Shown here piece by piece: positions 49,000 to 58,113 of a DNA stretch of 64,000 nt. The notes beneath the pieces were generated by a model, which saw nothing but the letters and a program-made list of their open reading frames with translations, had not been told where the DNA came from and searched no databases. The stretch comes from an uncultured Tessaracoccus sp. (lineage in GTDB: Bacteria > Actinomycetota > Actinomycetes > Propionibacteriales > Propionibacteriaceae): positions 40,948 to 104,947 of the forward strand of contig NZ_CAMYPD010000004.1 in NCBI RefSeq assembly GCF_947286155.1, given 5' to 3'. Every line of letters begins with the position of its first letter. The stretch's first letter is position 1. A program made the position numbers and the translations under genes.

Positions 49000-49934
49000 G
49001 AACGCTCCCTGACCCTCCTGGCGATCCGCAGCCGCGCCGAAGCGGCCCGTGAGTTGGCATCGATTTCGCTTCGTTCGGGGCGCTCGGCGCCCTTGGTGAC
49101 GAGCGTGAATTCCGCTCGCATGTGTTCCGGTACGACGGGAAGGTTGCGCGGCGCGCTGTCGCTCGAGACTTGCGCGAACACGCGCTTGACGAGGCGATCT
49201 TCCAGCGAGTGGTAGCTCAACACCGCGATTTGTCCGCCAACAGCGAGCGCGTGCACCGCCGCAGGCAGCACACCTTCAAGGGCGTCGAGTTCGTGGTTCA
49301 CCTCGATGCGCAACGCCTGAAACGTGCGCTTGGCGGGATGCCCGCCCGAGTACCGAGCAGCTGCAGGGATGGCGTCGCTGATGACACGCACGAGCTGGGC
49401 CGAGGTCTCGAATGGGCGAGCCTCGACGATGGCTCGCGCAATGCGATCCGCGAAACGCTCCTCGCCATATCGCTTGAGGATGCGCGTGAGGTCGGCCACG
49501 TCGTAGGTGTTCAACACATCCGCGGCTGTTTCGCCCTCCTGCTGATTCATGCGCATATCCAGCGGTGCATCAACGCGGTACGTGAAGCCGCGTGCTTCCC
49601 GATCAATGTGCAGCGACGACAACCCGAGGTCGAGCAAGATTGCATCGACGCGAGTGAGCCCGAGGCTGGCAAGCACGTCGGGCAACTCGTCGTAGACGGC
49701 GTGCACGAGGGTGGTTCGATCCTCGTACTCCGCCAGGCGTTCCGCGGCGATCTGGAGCGCGTCGGTGTCGCGATCGATGCCAACCAGTCGCGCGTTGGGG
49801 TTCGCCGCCAGCATGGCCTTTGCGTGCCCGCCGAGGCCGAGTGTGCCGTCAACGTACACCGCGTGGGGGCGCTGCAGGGACGTCGAGAGTACGTCAACGA
49901 TGCGGTCCTGCATGACCGGCACGTGTACGTCCAT
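48996..49934 (-). CDS. rsmH: 16S rRNA (cytosine-N4)-methyltransferase RsmH
   Basis: RsmH (312 aa) methylates C1402 of 16S rRNA with S-adenosylmethionine. It begins MDVHVPVM and has the SAM-binding VDGTLGLGGHAKAML (about residues 28-42). ILLDLGLSSLHID and GFTYRVDAPLDMRMN follow. The insertion domain and the terminal GGQIAVLSYHSLEDRLVK segment complete it. The ATG at 49934 follows GGAAGGGTCGAGAG; the longer frame upstream is not homologous. It is the second gene of the division cluster, 139 bp after mraZ, and overlaps ftsL by 4 bp. Confidence 0.95.
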   Translation of the reverse strand: MDVHVPVMQDRIVDVLSTSLQRPHAVYVDGTLGLGGHAKAMLAANPNARLVGIDRDTDALQIAAERLAEYEDRTTLVHAVYDELPDVLASLGLTRVDAILLDLGLSSLHIDREARGFTYRVDAPLDMRMNQQEGETAADVLNTYDVADLTRILKRYGEERFADRIARAIVEARPFETSAQLVRVISDAIPAAARYSGGHPAKRTFQALRIEVNHELDALEGVLPAAVHALAVGGQIAVLSYHSLEDRLVKRVFAQVSSDSAPRNLPVVPEHMRAEFTLVTKGAERPERSEIDANSRAASARLRIARRVRERS

Positions 49935-50073
49935 CTCTCGACCCTTCCAATGTGATTGACGTGCAGTTGTGCATTGCTGCGCTGCGTCCTGACCCCTGGT
50001 CCCCGTCCGCCTGGCGACCTGACAACGGGGAAGAAGAGTCAGGGCACCAGCCGGACGAGCACCGGGAAGCAGG

Positions 50074-50505
50074 TCACGGCGGTGGAGGCATGAATTCCTC
50101 ATCGAGCTCGGAGAAGCCAGCCTCACTGGCCTCGGAGTACTGGGCCCAGCGCTCGGCGTCCCAGATTTCTGCGCGGGTGCCGGCGCCGATCACGACGACG
50201 TCGCGGTGCAGCCCGGCGTAGTTGCGCAATACCTGCGGGATGGTGACCCGCCCCTGCTTGTCGGGGATTTCAAAGCTGGCGCCAGCGGCGAGCATGCGCT
50301 GGTAGTCGCGCACCTGCTTCACCGTCGTCGGAGCCGACGACACCGGCTCCATCAACTGCTCGAAGGCCCGAGCGGTATAGACGGCCAGCGCGTGCTCTTG
50401 CGTTCGGGTGACGACGCAGCCGTCGGCGAAGTCGTCACGGAACTTCGCGGGCAGGATGAGGCGCCCTTTCTCGTCCAGCTTCGGCGTGTACGTACCGAGG
50501 AACAT
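50074..50505 (-). CDS. mraZ: Transcriptional regulator MraZ
   Basis: MraZ (143 aa) is the repressor-like DNA-binding protein that heads the division cluster. It contains two SpoVT-AbrB half repeats, DEKGRLILPAKFR (about residues 11-23) and DKQGRVTIPQVLR (about 81-93), each contributing to a ring-shaped oligomer. The ATG at 50505 follows GGAAGGAGG. Directly upstream is a run of GTGGG-type boxes spaced by 10 bp, the known layout of MraZ operators, so autoregulation of the cluster is very likely. Confidence 0.95.
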   Translation of the reverse strand: MFLGTYTPKLDEKGRLILPAKFRDDFADGCVVTRTQEHALAVYTARAFEQLMEPVSSAPTTVKQVRDYQRMLAAGASFEIPDKQGRVTIPQVLRNYAGLHRDVVVIGAGTRAEIWDAERWAQYSEASEAGFSELDEEFMPPPP

Positions 50506-50530
50506 CGGGCACCTCCTTCCACCAATCTGG

Positions 50531-50580
50531 ACCCAGTTCGCTCCACTTGCCCCCACTTTACCCCACTTCTCACCACCTTT
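50531..50580 (-). promoter_or_regulatory. MraZ box array upstream of mraZ
   Basis: Minus-strand repeats in 10-bp steps read GGTGG, GTGGG, GTGGG, GTGGA and CTGGG, ending about 25 bp before the mraZ start codon. Three to four TGGG-type boxes with 5-bp spacers is the published form of MraZ operators. The array overlaps the mraZ 5' leader or promoter, so it should control the whole division cluster. Confidence 0.72.
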
Positions 50581-50694
50581 CTCCCCATATTGGGCGTGTT
50601 CCTCCCCGGAATCGAGATCGCTGAGTTCTGACTTGCCCGCGAGGCCAGTACGCTTAGTGCGACATCACCGATTCCGACAGGAGACCTGCCCGAA

Positions 50695-51651
50695 GTGAAT
50701 GCACCGAACATCGCCGCGGTTGCGCAACTCGCCAACGCGGTCAGCACCGAGATGGCCCGCGTGATCGAAGGCAAACCACGCCAGATCCGCACCGCGGTGA
50801 CCGTGCTCCTAGCAGGCGGCCATCTCCTCATCGAAGACGTTCCCGGTGTCGGAAAAACCGTGCTCGCGAAAGCACTCGGACGCTCCATTGCCGGCGACGT
50901 GAAACGCATCCAGTTCACGCCCGACCTGCTACCCGCCGACGTGACCGGCGTCTCAGTGTTCAATCAGCAGACCCGCGAGTTCGAGTTCAAACCAGGCGGC
51001 ATCTTCGCCAACATCGTCTTGGGCGACGAGATCAACCGGGCCTCCCCCAAAACCCAGTCGGCCCTGCTGGAAGCCATGGCGGAGCAGCAAGTGTCCGCTG
51101 ATGGCCGCACCCACCGTCTCAGCCAGCCGTTCATGGTGATCGCCACCCAAAACCCCATTGAGATGGAGGGCACCTATCCCCTCCCAGAGGCGCAGCGCGA
51201 CCGATTCATGGCGCGTATCCAGATGGGATATCCCAGCAAAGAGTCGGAGTCAGCCATGCTGCTGGCGCGGGCGAGCGGCGACCAGCTCGCCAAGGTCAAC
51301 GCCGTCACCTCGGTGGAGCAGGTCAACCAGGCGACGCGCACACTCGCGGCCATCTACGTCTCGCCCATCATCGCCGACTACATCGTGAGCATCGTCGACA
51401 CGACGAGAAGCCACCCCGATCTTCGCCTCGGCGCGAGCCCTCGCGCATCACTGCATCTCATGCAGGTGGCGCGAGTGGGTGCGGCACTCGCCGGGCGCGA
51501 CTACGTGATCCCCGAGGACGTCCAATCCCTTGCGGTGGAGGTCATGGCACACCGGGTCATCACCACCGTTGAGGCGCAGATCGCTGAACGCTCTGCCGAA
51601 GCGATCATCGCTGACGTGGTTCGCTCGGTTCCCTCTCCCAGGAGAGGCTGA
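50695..51651 (+). CDS. MoxR family AAA ATPase
   Basis: The 318-residue ATPase has Walker A in EDVPGVGKTVLAKAL (about residues 47-61), Walker B in VLGDEINRASPKTQSALLEAM (about 108-128), sensor 1 near ATQNPIEMEGTYPLPEAQRDRF, and the C-terminal lid. MoxR ATPases act as chaperones for metal-linked or cell-envelope complexes together with DUF58/VWA partners. The GTG start follows GGAGA about 11 bp upstream. It begins a three-gene operon with the DUF58 and transglutaminase genes, divergent from mraZ (189 bp between starts). Confidence 0.92.
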   Translation: MNAPNIAAVAQLANAVSTEMARVIEGKPRQIRTAVTVLLAGGHLLIEDVPGVGKTVLAKALGRSIAGDVKRIQFTPDLLPADVTGVSVFNQQTREFEFKPGGIFANIVLGDEINRASPKTQSALLEAMAEQQVSADGRTHRLSQPFMVIATQNPIEMEGTYPLPEAQRDRFMARIQMGYPSKESESAMLLARASGDQLAKVNAVTSVEQVNQATRTLAAIYVSPIIADYIVSIVDTTRSHPDLRLGASPRASLHLMQVARVGAALAGRDYVIPEDVQSLAVEVMAHRVITTVEAQIAERSAEAIIADVVRSVPSPRRG

Positions 51652-51657
51652 CTCCTC

Positions 51658-52896
51658 TTGCTTCGTGGTGCGAGGCCGACGCTACGCGGCTGGATGCTGT
51701 TGCTCGTGGGCACGGTGCTGGTGATGGCGGCTGCAGCCGTCGGTGAGCCTGACCTGGTGTGGGTCGGGCTGTTCTTGCTTGTCTTGCCACTGTTGAGCCT
51801 CGTCATGGTGTTGCTGCTACACCCCAAGCTCGAGTTTTCACGTACGATCCACCCGGCGCAGGTCGCCGTCGAGGAGACTGCCGAAGCCGTGGTGCGCCTA
51901 CGCAACACCAAACCACTCGCTGCGACGTCACTGGAGCTCTACGACCTGGCGCCCGAACCGCTCGGGGGCGGCGCGAAGTTCTCGGTCATGCGCGCGTTCG
52001 GTCGGTGGGAACAAGCCGTGCGCTACCAGATCGAATCGGAGCAACGCGGGCGGTTCCTCGTCGGGCCATTGAAGGCGCGGGCAGGCGATCCGCTCGGGCT
52101 CGCCGTGGCGATCGTCCGCCCCCGCGGCGAACCGACGCTGTTGCGCGTCACGCCGAGAATCTGGCCCCTGGTAGACGCGATGCGCGGCCTGGGCGTCGGC
52201 GCGACGGGTGAATCGTCGCCGCATCTGACGGGCGCTGCTGGTCAAGACGACGTGCTCGTGCGCGAGCATCGCCACGGCGACGATATCCGTCGCGTGCACT
52301 GGCGTATGACGGCGAAGCAGGGCGAGCTCATGGTGCGCCTCGAGGAGCACCCGTGGGACCCGTCCGCACTGCTGATTGCCGATACGCGGCGCGTGAGCCA
52401 CGTCGGGGCAGGCCCGCAGTCGAGCCTCGAGTGGGCTATTTCGGCCGCGACGAGCGTGGCCGTCAAGCTCGCTGACGAGCGCTATCACATCGTCATCGCT
52501 GGCGGTTCGGGAACCATCTTCGAGCCGCGGCAGTTGAAGGGCCCGGCGCAGCGCCAAGCTGTGATCGACGCGATGACCGACACCGGCGCATCCGATGAAC
52601 GCGATCTGAGCGCGATTTTCGCGGAGTCTGAGTCGCTCGACGCCACCGGCAGCCTCGCGTTCTTCGGGGGGCTGCTCACGGTGCAAGACGCCGCTACCCT
52701 GACAGCCATTGGCCAGCGCATGGCCAAGCCATTCGCGATCGTGATGGACGCGCCCGCCTGGAGTGAGCCCTCGTCGGAGCATCACGACGCCGTGCAGTTG
52801 CTGCAGCGCCATGGCTGGGCGGTGGAACAGTACGGGCCTGGTACTTCCTTCACGAAGGCATGGGCACGTGCCATGACGAGGCGGGGTGCCGCATGA
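51658..52896 (+). CDS. DUF58 domain membrane protein
   Basis: This 412-residue protein has two N-terminal membrane spans (about 12-30 and 33-54). An extracytoplasmic-type immunoglobulin-like region leads into the DUF58 core with the signature REHRHGDDIRRVHWRMTAKQGELMVR (about residues 201-226). The C-terminus resembles a von Willebrand-type fold. These proteins are encoded with MoxR and transglutaminase-like proteins and may form one envelope complex; the function is not established. The start is TTG 51658, with GGAGAGG about 10 bp upstream. Its stop overlaps the next gene by 4 bp. Confidence 0.85.
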   Translation: MLRGARPTLRGWMLLLVGTVLVMAAAAVGEPDLVWVGLFLLVLPLLSLVMVLLLHPKLEFSRTIHPAQVAVEETAEAVVRLRNTKPLAATSLELYDLAPEPLGGGAKFSVMRAFGRWEQAVRYQIESEQRGRFLVGPLKARAGDPLGLAVAIVRPRGEPTLLRVTPRIWPLVDAMRGLGVGATGESSPHLTGAAGQDDVLVREHRHGDDIRRVHWRMTAKQGELMVRLEEHPWDPSALLIADTRRVSHVGAGPQSSLEWAISAATSVAVKLADERYHIVIAGGSGTIFEPRQLKGPAQRQAVIDAMTDTGASDERDLSAIFAESESLDATGSLAFFGGLLTVQDAATLTAIGQRMAKPFAIVMDAPAWSEPSSEHHDAVQLLQRHGWAVEQYGPGTSFTKAWARAMTRRGAA

Positions 52897-55055
52897 GCCA
52901 TCGAACCAACGTGTTGCTGCCCCTCGTGATCGCCGTTGCGGCGTGGGCGTCGATCTTGCCGATGAACACCCTCATCACTGGGCACGATCACCTCACCGTT
53001 GCCGCGGGTGCGGCCGGTGCTGTGGGAGTGGTCGGCCTACTCGGTGCGTTCATGAAGCTGGGGCGAGGGCTCACCTACGCACTGCAGGTGCTGGCCGCCG
53101 TGGTGTTCGCGCTGTGGCGCTCGACCACGCTCCTCCCCGACGAGCCCTTCCCTTCGACGGTGATCGAGCTGTGCCGGTCCGGGGCCGCCGCCATCAACGC
53201 CTCTCAACCCCCGGTCGATGGCGCTGCGGGCGTCGTGTTCCTGGTGCTGCTGTTGGTGTTGCTTGTGCAGCTGATCGTGGAATTGCTCGCGACGGTGCTG
53301 GACCAACCATCGTGGACGTTCGCCCCGCTCTTCCTCAGCTACATCGTGGCTGCCATCGCCAACCACGACGAGCTGACGCTCAGCGTGTTCGCCGCTGTCG
53401 CGGCCGCCTACGTGCTGGTGTTGGTGACCGCCACGAGCGTCGGCAATGGGTACCGCGCTGAAAGCGCTTCTCGAGCCGGAGCATTTCACGCCACGCGCGC
53501 ACTGTTTGCGGCGGTGCTTGCCGTGGCTGCCATCGCGAGCGCCGTCGCGCTCCAACCGCTCATTCCGCTCGGTGACAAACAGCCGTGGCAAGGAGCCGGC
53601 TCGGGCCCCATCCGTTTGAACGATCCCACGGTGGAGCTGAACAAGAACCTGCTGCGGCCCGAGGACCGACCGGTGCTGACGTATCGCACAGCAGACGGCG
53701 AGCCTGTCTACCTCCGCACGGTGGCGCTGCCGAACCTCACCTCAAACGGTGCTGGTTTGACGCAGATGAAGCTGCGCACCAGGGGCTTGGCAGAGGCCTA
53801 CGACGCGCCGGGGCGGGACGTCGCCGTCGATGTGCAGATGGAGAATGTGCCGTCCGAGTACTTGCCCGTGCCGTTCGCGGTCGACAGCTTCGATGCGCGG
53901 GGCTCATGGGCGTACGACCCCGCAACGCTGTCGGTCGTCGCTACCGGCAAGGATCGTGCGCAGGAGACGGTGGGGCTCGGCTACTCTGCGCGCGCTGTCG
54001 TACCCAATCCCAGCAAGGAAGATCTCGACGGTGCCACCGCCGGCACCGACGTCGATGCCATCACCACCGCGGTACCTGACGTCGATGACCGTGTGGTGGA
54101 GTTGACGAAGCAGGTGGTGGGAGACGCCGCCACCGACGGGCAGAAGGCGCAGGCCATCCAGAAGTTCCTGCGCAGCGACAAGTTCAACTACTCTATTGAG
54201 GCTCCCCAGCATGCCTCACTCGATGTGATCTCGTCGTTTATCTTGGAAGACCGCAACGGCTATTGCATCCATTTCGCCTCCGCGATGATGACGATGGCGC
54301 GTATCGAAGGGATCCCTTCACGCATGGCGGTGGGGTTCAACACCGGAAGCCGGATGGCTGACGGGTCCTTCCAGGTGACCTCACACAATATGCACGCGTG
54401 GCCGGAGCTGTATTTCCAGGGTCTCGGCTGGGTGCCGTTCGAGCCCACACCTTCGGTAGCCGAGCCCCCTGCCTACACCGACCCCGACGCTCCTTCGAGC
54501 GCCACGCCAACGCCCTCCCCTAGCCCCAGCCCGACGCCATCGTCATCGGCAGCCGCTGATCCGACGCCAAGCTCGAATGCATCCCCAACGCCGACGCCTA
54601 CCGGCGTTCCGTCCAAGCAACCTGTTCCGGTGCCAACGTCGAGTTCTTCGTCGCCGTGGGTTCCCGTGCTGCTTGGGGCGCTGGGCGTACTGGTGCTGCT
54701 CGCACTGCCCTGGCTCATCCGCGAAGGCCTCCATCGCTGGCGCCTGCGCGCAGGGCAGGAGTCGCGAGCGTTGGCGGATGCCGCCTGGCGCGAGGTGCAC
54801 GCCATTTTCACCGACGCGGGGGTTCCGTGGCCCGACGGGTCGCCCGGCCCTGCCGCACGAGCTGCCGCAGATTCGGTGCCCTCCGGCGACCTCCTCCAAC
54901 AGGTGGCGGAGACTGTCGAACGTGTTGCGTTCTCGCGTGACGGCGCTGACGTCACCCAGCTGCCACAGCAGGTGGCTGCACTGCGTCGCAGCATGGTGGG
55001 CAGCATGCCGTGGTGGCGAAAGCTCTGGCCACGCTCGCTGTGGCGATGGCGCTGA
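52893..55055 (+). CDS. TgpA-like membrane transglutaminase
   Basis: This 720-residue protein has seven N-terminal membrane spans (to about residue 220). A large external region carries the transglutaminase-like core: the catalytic Cys in NGYCIHFASAMMTMARIEGIPSR (about 454-476), then His in SHNMHAWPELYFQGLGWVPFEPTP. A Ser/Thr/Pro-rich linker (about 530-590), an eighth span and a cytoplasmic tail (DUF4129-like position) follow. It should modify or hydrolyse amide bonds outside the cell. It starts at ATG 52893, overlapping DUF58 by 4 bp. Its stop TGA lies within the target-site duplication of the inserted IS element. Confidence 0.87.
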   Translation: MSHRTNVLLPLVIAVAAWASILPMNTLITGHDHLTVAAGAAGAVGVVGLLGAFMKLGRGLTYALQVLAAVVFALWRSTTLLPDEPFPSTVIELCRSGAAAINASQPPVDGAAGVVFLVLLLVLLVQLIVELLATVLDQPSWTFAPLFLSYIVAAIANHDELTLSVFAAVAAAYVLVLVTATSVGNGYRAESASRAGAFHATRALFAAVLAVAAIASAVALQPLIPLGDKQPWQGAGSGPIRLNDPTVELNKNLLRPEDRPVLTYRTADGEPVYLRTVALPNLTSNGAGLTQMKLRTRGLAEAYDAPGRDVAVDVQMENVPSEYLPVPFAVDSFDARGSWAYDPATLSVVATGKDRAQETVGLGYSARAVVPNPSKEDLDGATAGTDVDAITTAVPDVDDRVVELTKQVVGDAATDGQKAQAIQKFLRSDKFNYSIEAPQHASLDVISSFILEDRNGYCIHFASAMMTMARIEGIPSRMAVGFNTGSRMADGSFQVTSHNMHAWPELYFQGLGWVPFEPTPSVAEPPAYTDPDAPSSATPTPSPSPSPTPSSSAAADPTPSSNASPTPTPTGVPSKQPVPVPTSSSSSPWVPVLLGALGVLVLLALPWLIREGLHRWRLRAGQESRALADAAWREVHAIFTDAGVPWPDGSPGPAARAAADSVPSGDLLQQVAETVERVAFSRDGADVTQLPQQVAALRRSMVGSMPWWRKLWPRSLWRWR

Positions 55056-55061
55056 TTGGTA
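55052..55061. repeat. Target-site duplication, left copy
   Basis: CTGATTGGTA occurs here and again at 56464-56473, on either side of the transposase segment. Eight or nine of the ten bases would be the true duplication, as expected for the IS256 family. This copy contains the TGA stop of the transglutaminase gene. Confidence 0.8.
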
Positions 55062-56463
55062 GGTCAAGTCCCTTGTAGTGGTGTAGCGGTTTCCTTCGTT
55101 AGGCGGTCAGGGGTAGGGGTTGGGTGTCCTCCTCGACGGTGTCGGTGGTGGGGATGGGGGTGAGTCGGCATCGGGCGAGGATATCGAGGCCGAGGTAGCG
55201 TCGGCCTTCGGCCCATTCGTCGGTTTGCTCGGCTAGGACGGCGCCGACGAGGCGGATGATGGCGTCGCGGTTGGGGAAGATCCCGACGGCGTCGGTACGA
55301 CGCCTAATCTCGCGGTTGAGGCGTTCGGCGGGGTTGTTCGACCAGATCTGGGTCCAGACGTCCTTGGGGAAGCTGGTGAAGGCGAGCAGGTCCGCGCGCG
55401 CGTTTTCGAGGTGCTCGGCGACGGCGGGGAGCTTCTCGCTAGTGTAGTCCAGGAGCCGGTCGAACTGGGCTTGGACCGACGGCTTGTCCGGCTGGTCGTA
55501 GACCGAATGCAGCATCGCCTTCACCGCCGGCCACATCGTCTTGGGGGTGAGGAACATCAGGTTGGCTGCGTAGTGGGTTCTGCAGCGCTGCCAGGACGCT
55601 CCGGGCAGGTTCGCCCCGACAGCCTCGACCAGCCCGGCGTGGGCGTCACTGGTGATGAGACGGACCCCGCCCAGGCCGCGGGCGACCAGATCGGCGAAGA
55701 ACGTGTTCCACGCCGGCCCGGTCTCACTCGTGGCGACCTGCAGGCCCAGGACTTCGCGGTGGCCGTCGCCGTTGACGCCGGTCGCGACGAGCACGACGGC
55801 GCCCATCACCCGCCCGCCTTCGCGGACCTTCATCGTGAGCGCGTCGGCCGCGACGAACGTGAACGGCCCCGCATCCGCGAGGGGGCGGTGGCGGAACTGG
55901 TGGACGTGTTCGTCGAGGTCGGCCGCCATCCGGGACACCTGGAACTTCGAGAGCCCGTCGATCCCGAGGGTCTTGACGAGCTTGTCCATCCGGCGCGTGC
56001 TCACGCCTGCGAGGTAGCAGTCCGCGATCACCGTGATCAACGCGGACTCGGCACGTTTGCGGCGCTCGAGCAGCCATTCGGGAAAATAGGTACCCGAGCG
56101 CAGTTTCGAGACGGCGACGTCGATCGTGCCGACGCGGGTGTCCAACCGGCGGTGGCGGTAGCCGTTGCGCTGTGCGATCCGTCCTGCCGAGGCCTGTCCC
56201 CATTCGGCGCCGCACACCGCGTCGGCGTCGGCGGAGAGCAGCGCGTTGATGATGGTTTGCAAAAGCTGACGCATCATGCCCGGCGACGCTTCGGCCAGCA
56301 GGTTGCCCAGACCCGGGCAGGGTCGACAATATGAGGAGCGGTCATCGTGGCACTTCCTTTGAGAGAGCTTTCGAACGTGAACTCGAACGATCCCACGGTG
56401 ACCGCGCCACCGTCATCGACGACACCAGCCACCCTGGGCGCTACACCACGCTAGGGGGCTCTA
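55062..56463 (-). mobile_element. IS256-family insertion sequence (about 1.4 kb)
   Basis: The element spans roughly 55062-56463 and is bounded by the CTGATTGGTA duplication. Its ends are imperfect inverted repeats that share GGTGTAGCG: on the left CCTTGTAGTGGTGTAGCG, on the right (reverse complement) CCCTAGCGTGGTGTAGCG. It carries one transposase gene, frameshifted near its start. It inserted after the end of the moxR-DUF58-tgpA operon and before the DUF3040 promoter, so no chromosomal gene is broken. Confidence 0.82.
55099..56345 (-). pseudogene. IS256-family transposase with N-terminal frameshift
   Basis: From residue 1 of the downstream frame (Met at 56277) 392 codons remain open, with the mutator-type transposase core: FTFVAADALTMKVREGG (first Asp), LITSDAHAG (second Asp) and WSNNPAERLNREIRRR (Glu region). 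The expected start is the ATG at 56343-56345, encoding MTAPHIVDPARV. That frame is shifted near 56309-56314, where one base appears to be missing (GTCTGGG where GTCCTGGG would keep frame). It then hits a stop after 23 codons. A shortened protein from 56277 would lack the first 20 or so residues. Confidence 0.8.
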
Positions 56464-56473
56464 CTGATTGGTA
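56464..56473. repeat. Target-site duplication, right copy
   Basis: This CTGATTGGTA copy matches 55052-55061. Its last six bases, TTGGTA, form the -35 element of the promoter before the DUF3040 gene. Confidence 0.8.
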
Positions 56474-56496
56474 CGGACGCAAACTCGGCATACAAT
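56468..56496 (+). promoter_or_regulatory. Promoter of the DUF3040 gene
   Basis: TTGGTA (56468-56473) and TACAAT (56491-56496) are separated by exactly 17 bp, close to the housekeeping-sigma consensus, and lie 31 bp before the ATG. The -35 hexamer is part of the IS target-site duplication, so insertion left the promoter intact. Confidence 0.65.
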
Positions 56497-56526
56497 GACC
56501 GGTACATCTCTCCCAAGGAGTCGTGC

Positions 56527-56952
56527 ATGGAGCTATCCGAACAGGAGCGCAAGCTTCTCGAGCAGCTTGAAGCTTCCCTCAAAGCTGAGGATCCGGGTTT
56601 CGCTGACACGCTCAGCGGACGCGGCCAAGTGCGCATCCACCGTCGCCGCGCAGCAATCGCTGGGCTGGCGTTCGTCGTCGGCCTTGCCGCACTCCTCGGA
56701 GGCATCCAAATTCATCCAGCGGTGAGCATCGCAGGGTTTGCCGTGATGCTGGCGGGAGCCGTCGTCGGCATCAATTCCTGGCAGCGCGTGCAGGGCGAAC
56801 CAGACCCAGCGCAGCGCCACAGTGATCGCACCGCAGGTGGTGGCGGCAGCGCTGCTGCACGGCGACCGTCTGCGCCGTCGTCGAGCCAGGATTTCATGGA
56901 GCGTTTGGAAGAGCGCTGGAAAAAGCGCCAGGAGGGCGGCGAACAGCCGTAG
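56527..56952 (+). CDS. DUF3040 domain membrane protein
   Basis: This 141-residue protein starts MELSEQERKLLEQLEASLKAEDP, the hallmark of DUF3040, found in actinobacterial genomes. Two membrane spans follow (about 43-60 and 65-83), then a Gly/Ser/Arg-rich C-terminal tail ending in a charged helix (MERLEERWKKRQEGG). The function is unknown. The ATG at 56527 follows AAGGAG and has its own promoter. It is convergent with dinB, 9 bp between stops. Confidence 0.85.
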   Translation: MELSEQERKLLEQLEASLKAEDPGFADTLSGRGQVRIHRRRAAIAGLAFVVGLAALLGGIQIHPAVSIAGFAVMLAGAVVGINSWQRVQGEPDPAQRHSDRTAGGGGSAAARRPSAPSSSQDFMERLEERWKKRQEGGEQP

Positions 56953-56961
56953 CGCCTGCGT

Positions 56962-58113
56962 TCATCTGGCAAGCCTGGCTCGACGCACGGCATTCGGCCC
57001 GAACCGGAGCGCGAGCTTGTCGATGGCGGCCTCGGCGTCGCGCCACCCGTATTCCGGTTCGCCCAGTGCTGGCTGCTCGTACGCAGTTTCTTTCGGTGTG
57101 AGCTTTCCCACCCGCACCCCCACCCGACGGATACGCGCCCGCTGCAGATGCAGGCGTCGAAAGAGCCGCATCGCTTCAGCAAAGATGGCGTTGGTGGCGT
57201 CCGTAGGAGGTATGGAACCTGTGCGGGTCACCGTCTGGAAGTCCGCAAACCGCACTGACAGCGTGACCTGACCGCCCACCATCTGCTGCGCGCGCATTCT
57301 CGACGCGGTGCGCTCGGCCATGCGCAAGATTTCCGTCTCGACGGCGAGTTCGTCGTCGGTGTCGAACGGGAAGGTCTCTTGCGCACCGACGCTGCGTTCT
57401 TCTGGCTCGCGCGCGATGACGGTGCGTTTGTCGTAGCCCCAGGCGAGGTCGAGGAGTTGTGCTCCTTGCGAGCCCAACGCCCGCTGCAGCGTCTGGCGTT
57501 TCGTCATGGCGACATCGCGGATGGTGACGAGGCCGAGCTTGTGGAGCTTGCTCGCCGTCGCTTCCCCCACGCCCCAGATGGCTTCCACCGGAAGCGGGTG
57601 CAGGAAGCTCACGACCTCGTTCGGCTGCACCGCCAGCAACCCGTCGGGTTTGGCTTGCTTGGATGCGAGTTTGGCGACGAACTTGTTGGGGCCGATGCCC
57701 ACGGAGCAAGGCACGCGCTGCTCGTCCATTACCTGCGCGCGGATGCGTTCCCCCACCTCGACGGGGTTGCCGCCCAGCCGGCGCATCGCCGTCGTGAGGT
57801 CGAGGAAGGCCTCGTCGATGGAGGCCATTTCCATGCGGTCGGTGATGGTGCAGAAGATCTCTTTGATGCCGTTGGATACCTGCTCGTAGCGGTCGAAATC
57901 GGGCGGAATCACGTGGGCTGCCGGGCACAAGCGCCTAGCTCTGCTCGTCGGCATACCTGCGCCGATGCCGTAGGCTCGGGCCGGATAGTTAGCCGAGAGC
58001 ACCACGCCGCGCCCGTCGCCTCCGACGAACATCGGCACCGCTGCCAGCTCTGGGCGGCGCGCGATCTCTACCGACGCGTAGAAGGCGTCCATGTCGATAT
58101 GCATGATGATCAT
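56962..58113 (-). CDS. dinB: DNA polymerase IV (Y-family)
   Basis: DinB (383 aa) is a translesion polymerase. Catalytic residues are intact: MHIDMDAFYASVE with the first Asp, SIDEAFLDLT with the Asp/Glu pair, and the YPARAYGIGAGMPTSRARRLCP finger region. The thumb helix-hairpin-helix (AIWGVGEATASKLHKLGL) and little-finger domain follow. The ATG at 58113 overlaps the dnaE2 stop in ATGA, so it is translated with dnaE2. In many bacteria the partner of dnaE2 is the catalytically dead ImuB; this protein keeps the catalytic acidic residues. Confidence 0.93.
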   Translation of the reverse strand: MIIMHIDMDAFYASVEIARRPELAAVPMFVGGDGRGVVLSANYPARAYGIGAGMPTSRARRLCPAAHVIPPDFDRYEQVSNGIKEIFCTITDRMEMASIDEAFLDLTTAMRRLGGNPVEVGERIRAQVMDEQRVPCSVGIGPNKFVAKLASKQAKPDGLLAVQPNEVVSFLHPLPVEAIWGVGEATASKLHKLGLVTIRDVAMTKRQTLQRALGSQGAQLLDLAWGYDKRTVIAREPEERSVGAQETFPFDTDDELAVETEILRMAERTASRMRAQQMVGGQVTLSVRFADFQTVTRTGSIPPTDATNAIFAEAMRLFRRLHLQRARIRRVGVRVGKLTPKETAYEQPALGEPEYGWRDAEAAIDKLALRFGPNAVRRARLAR

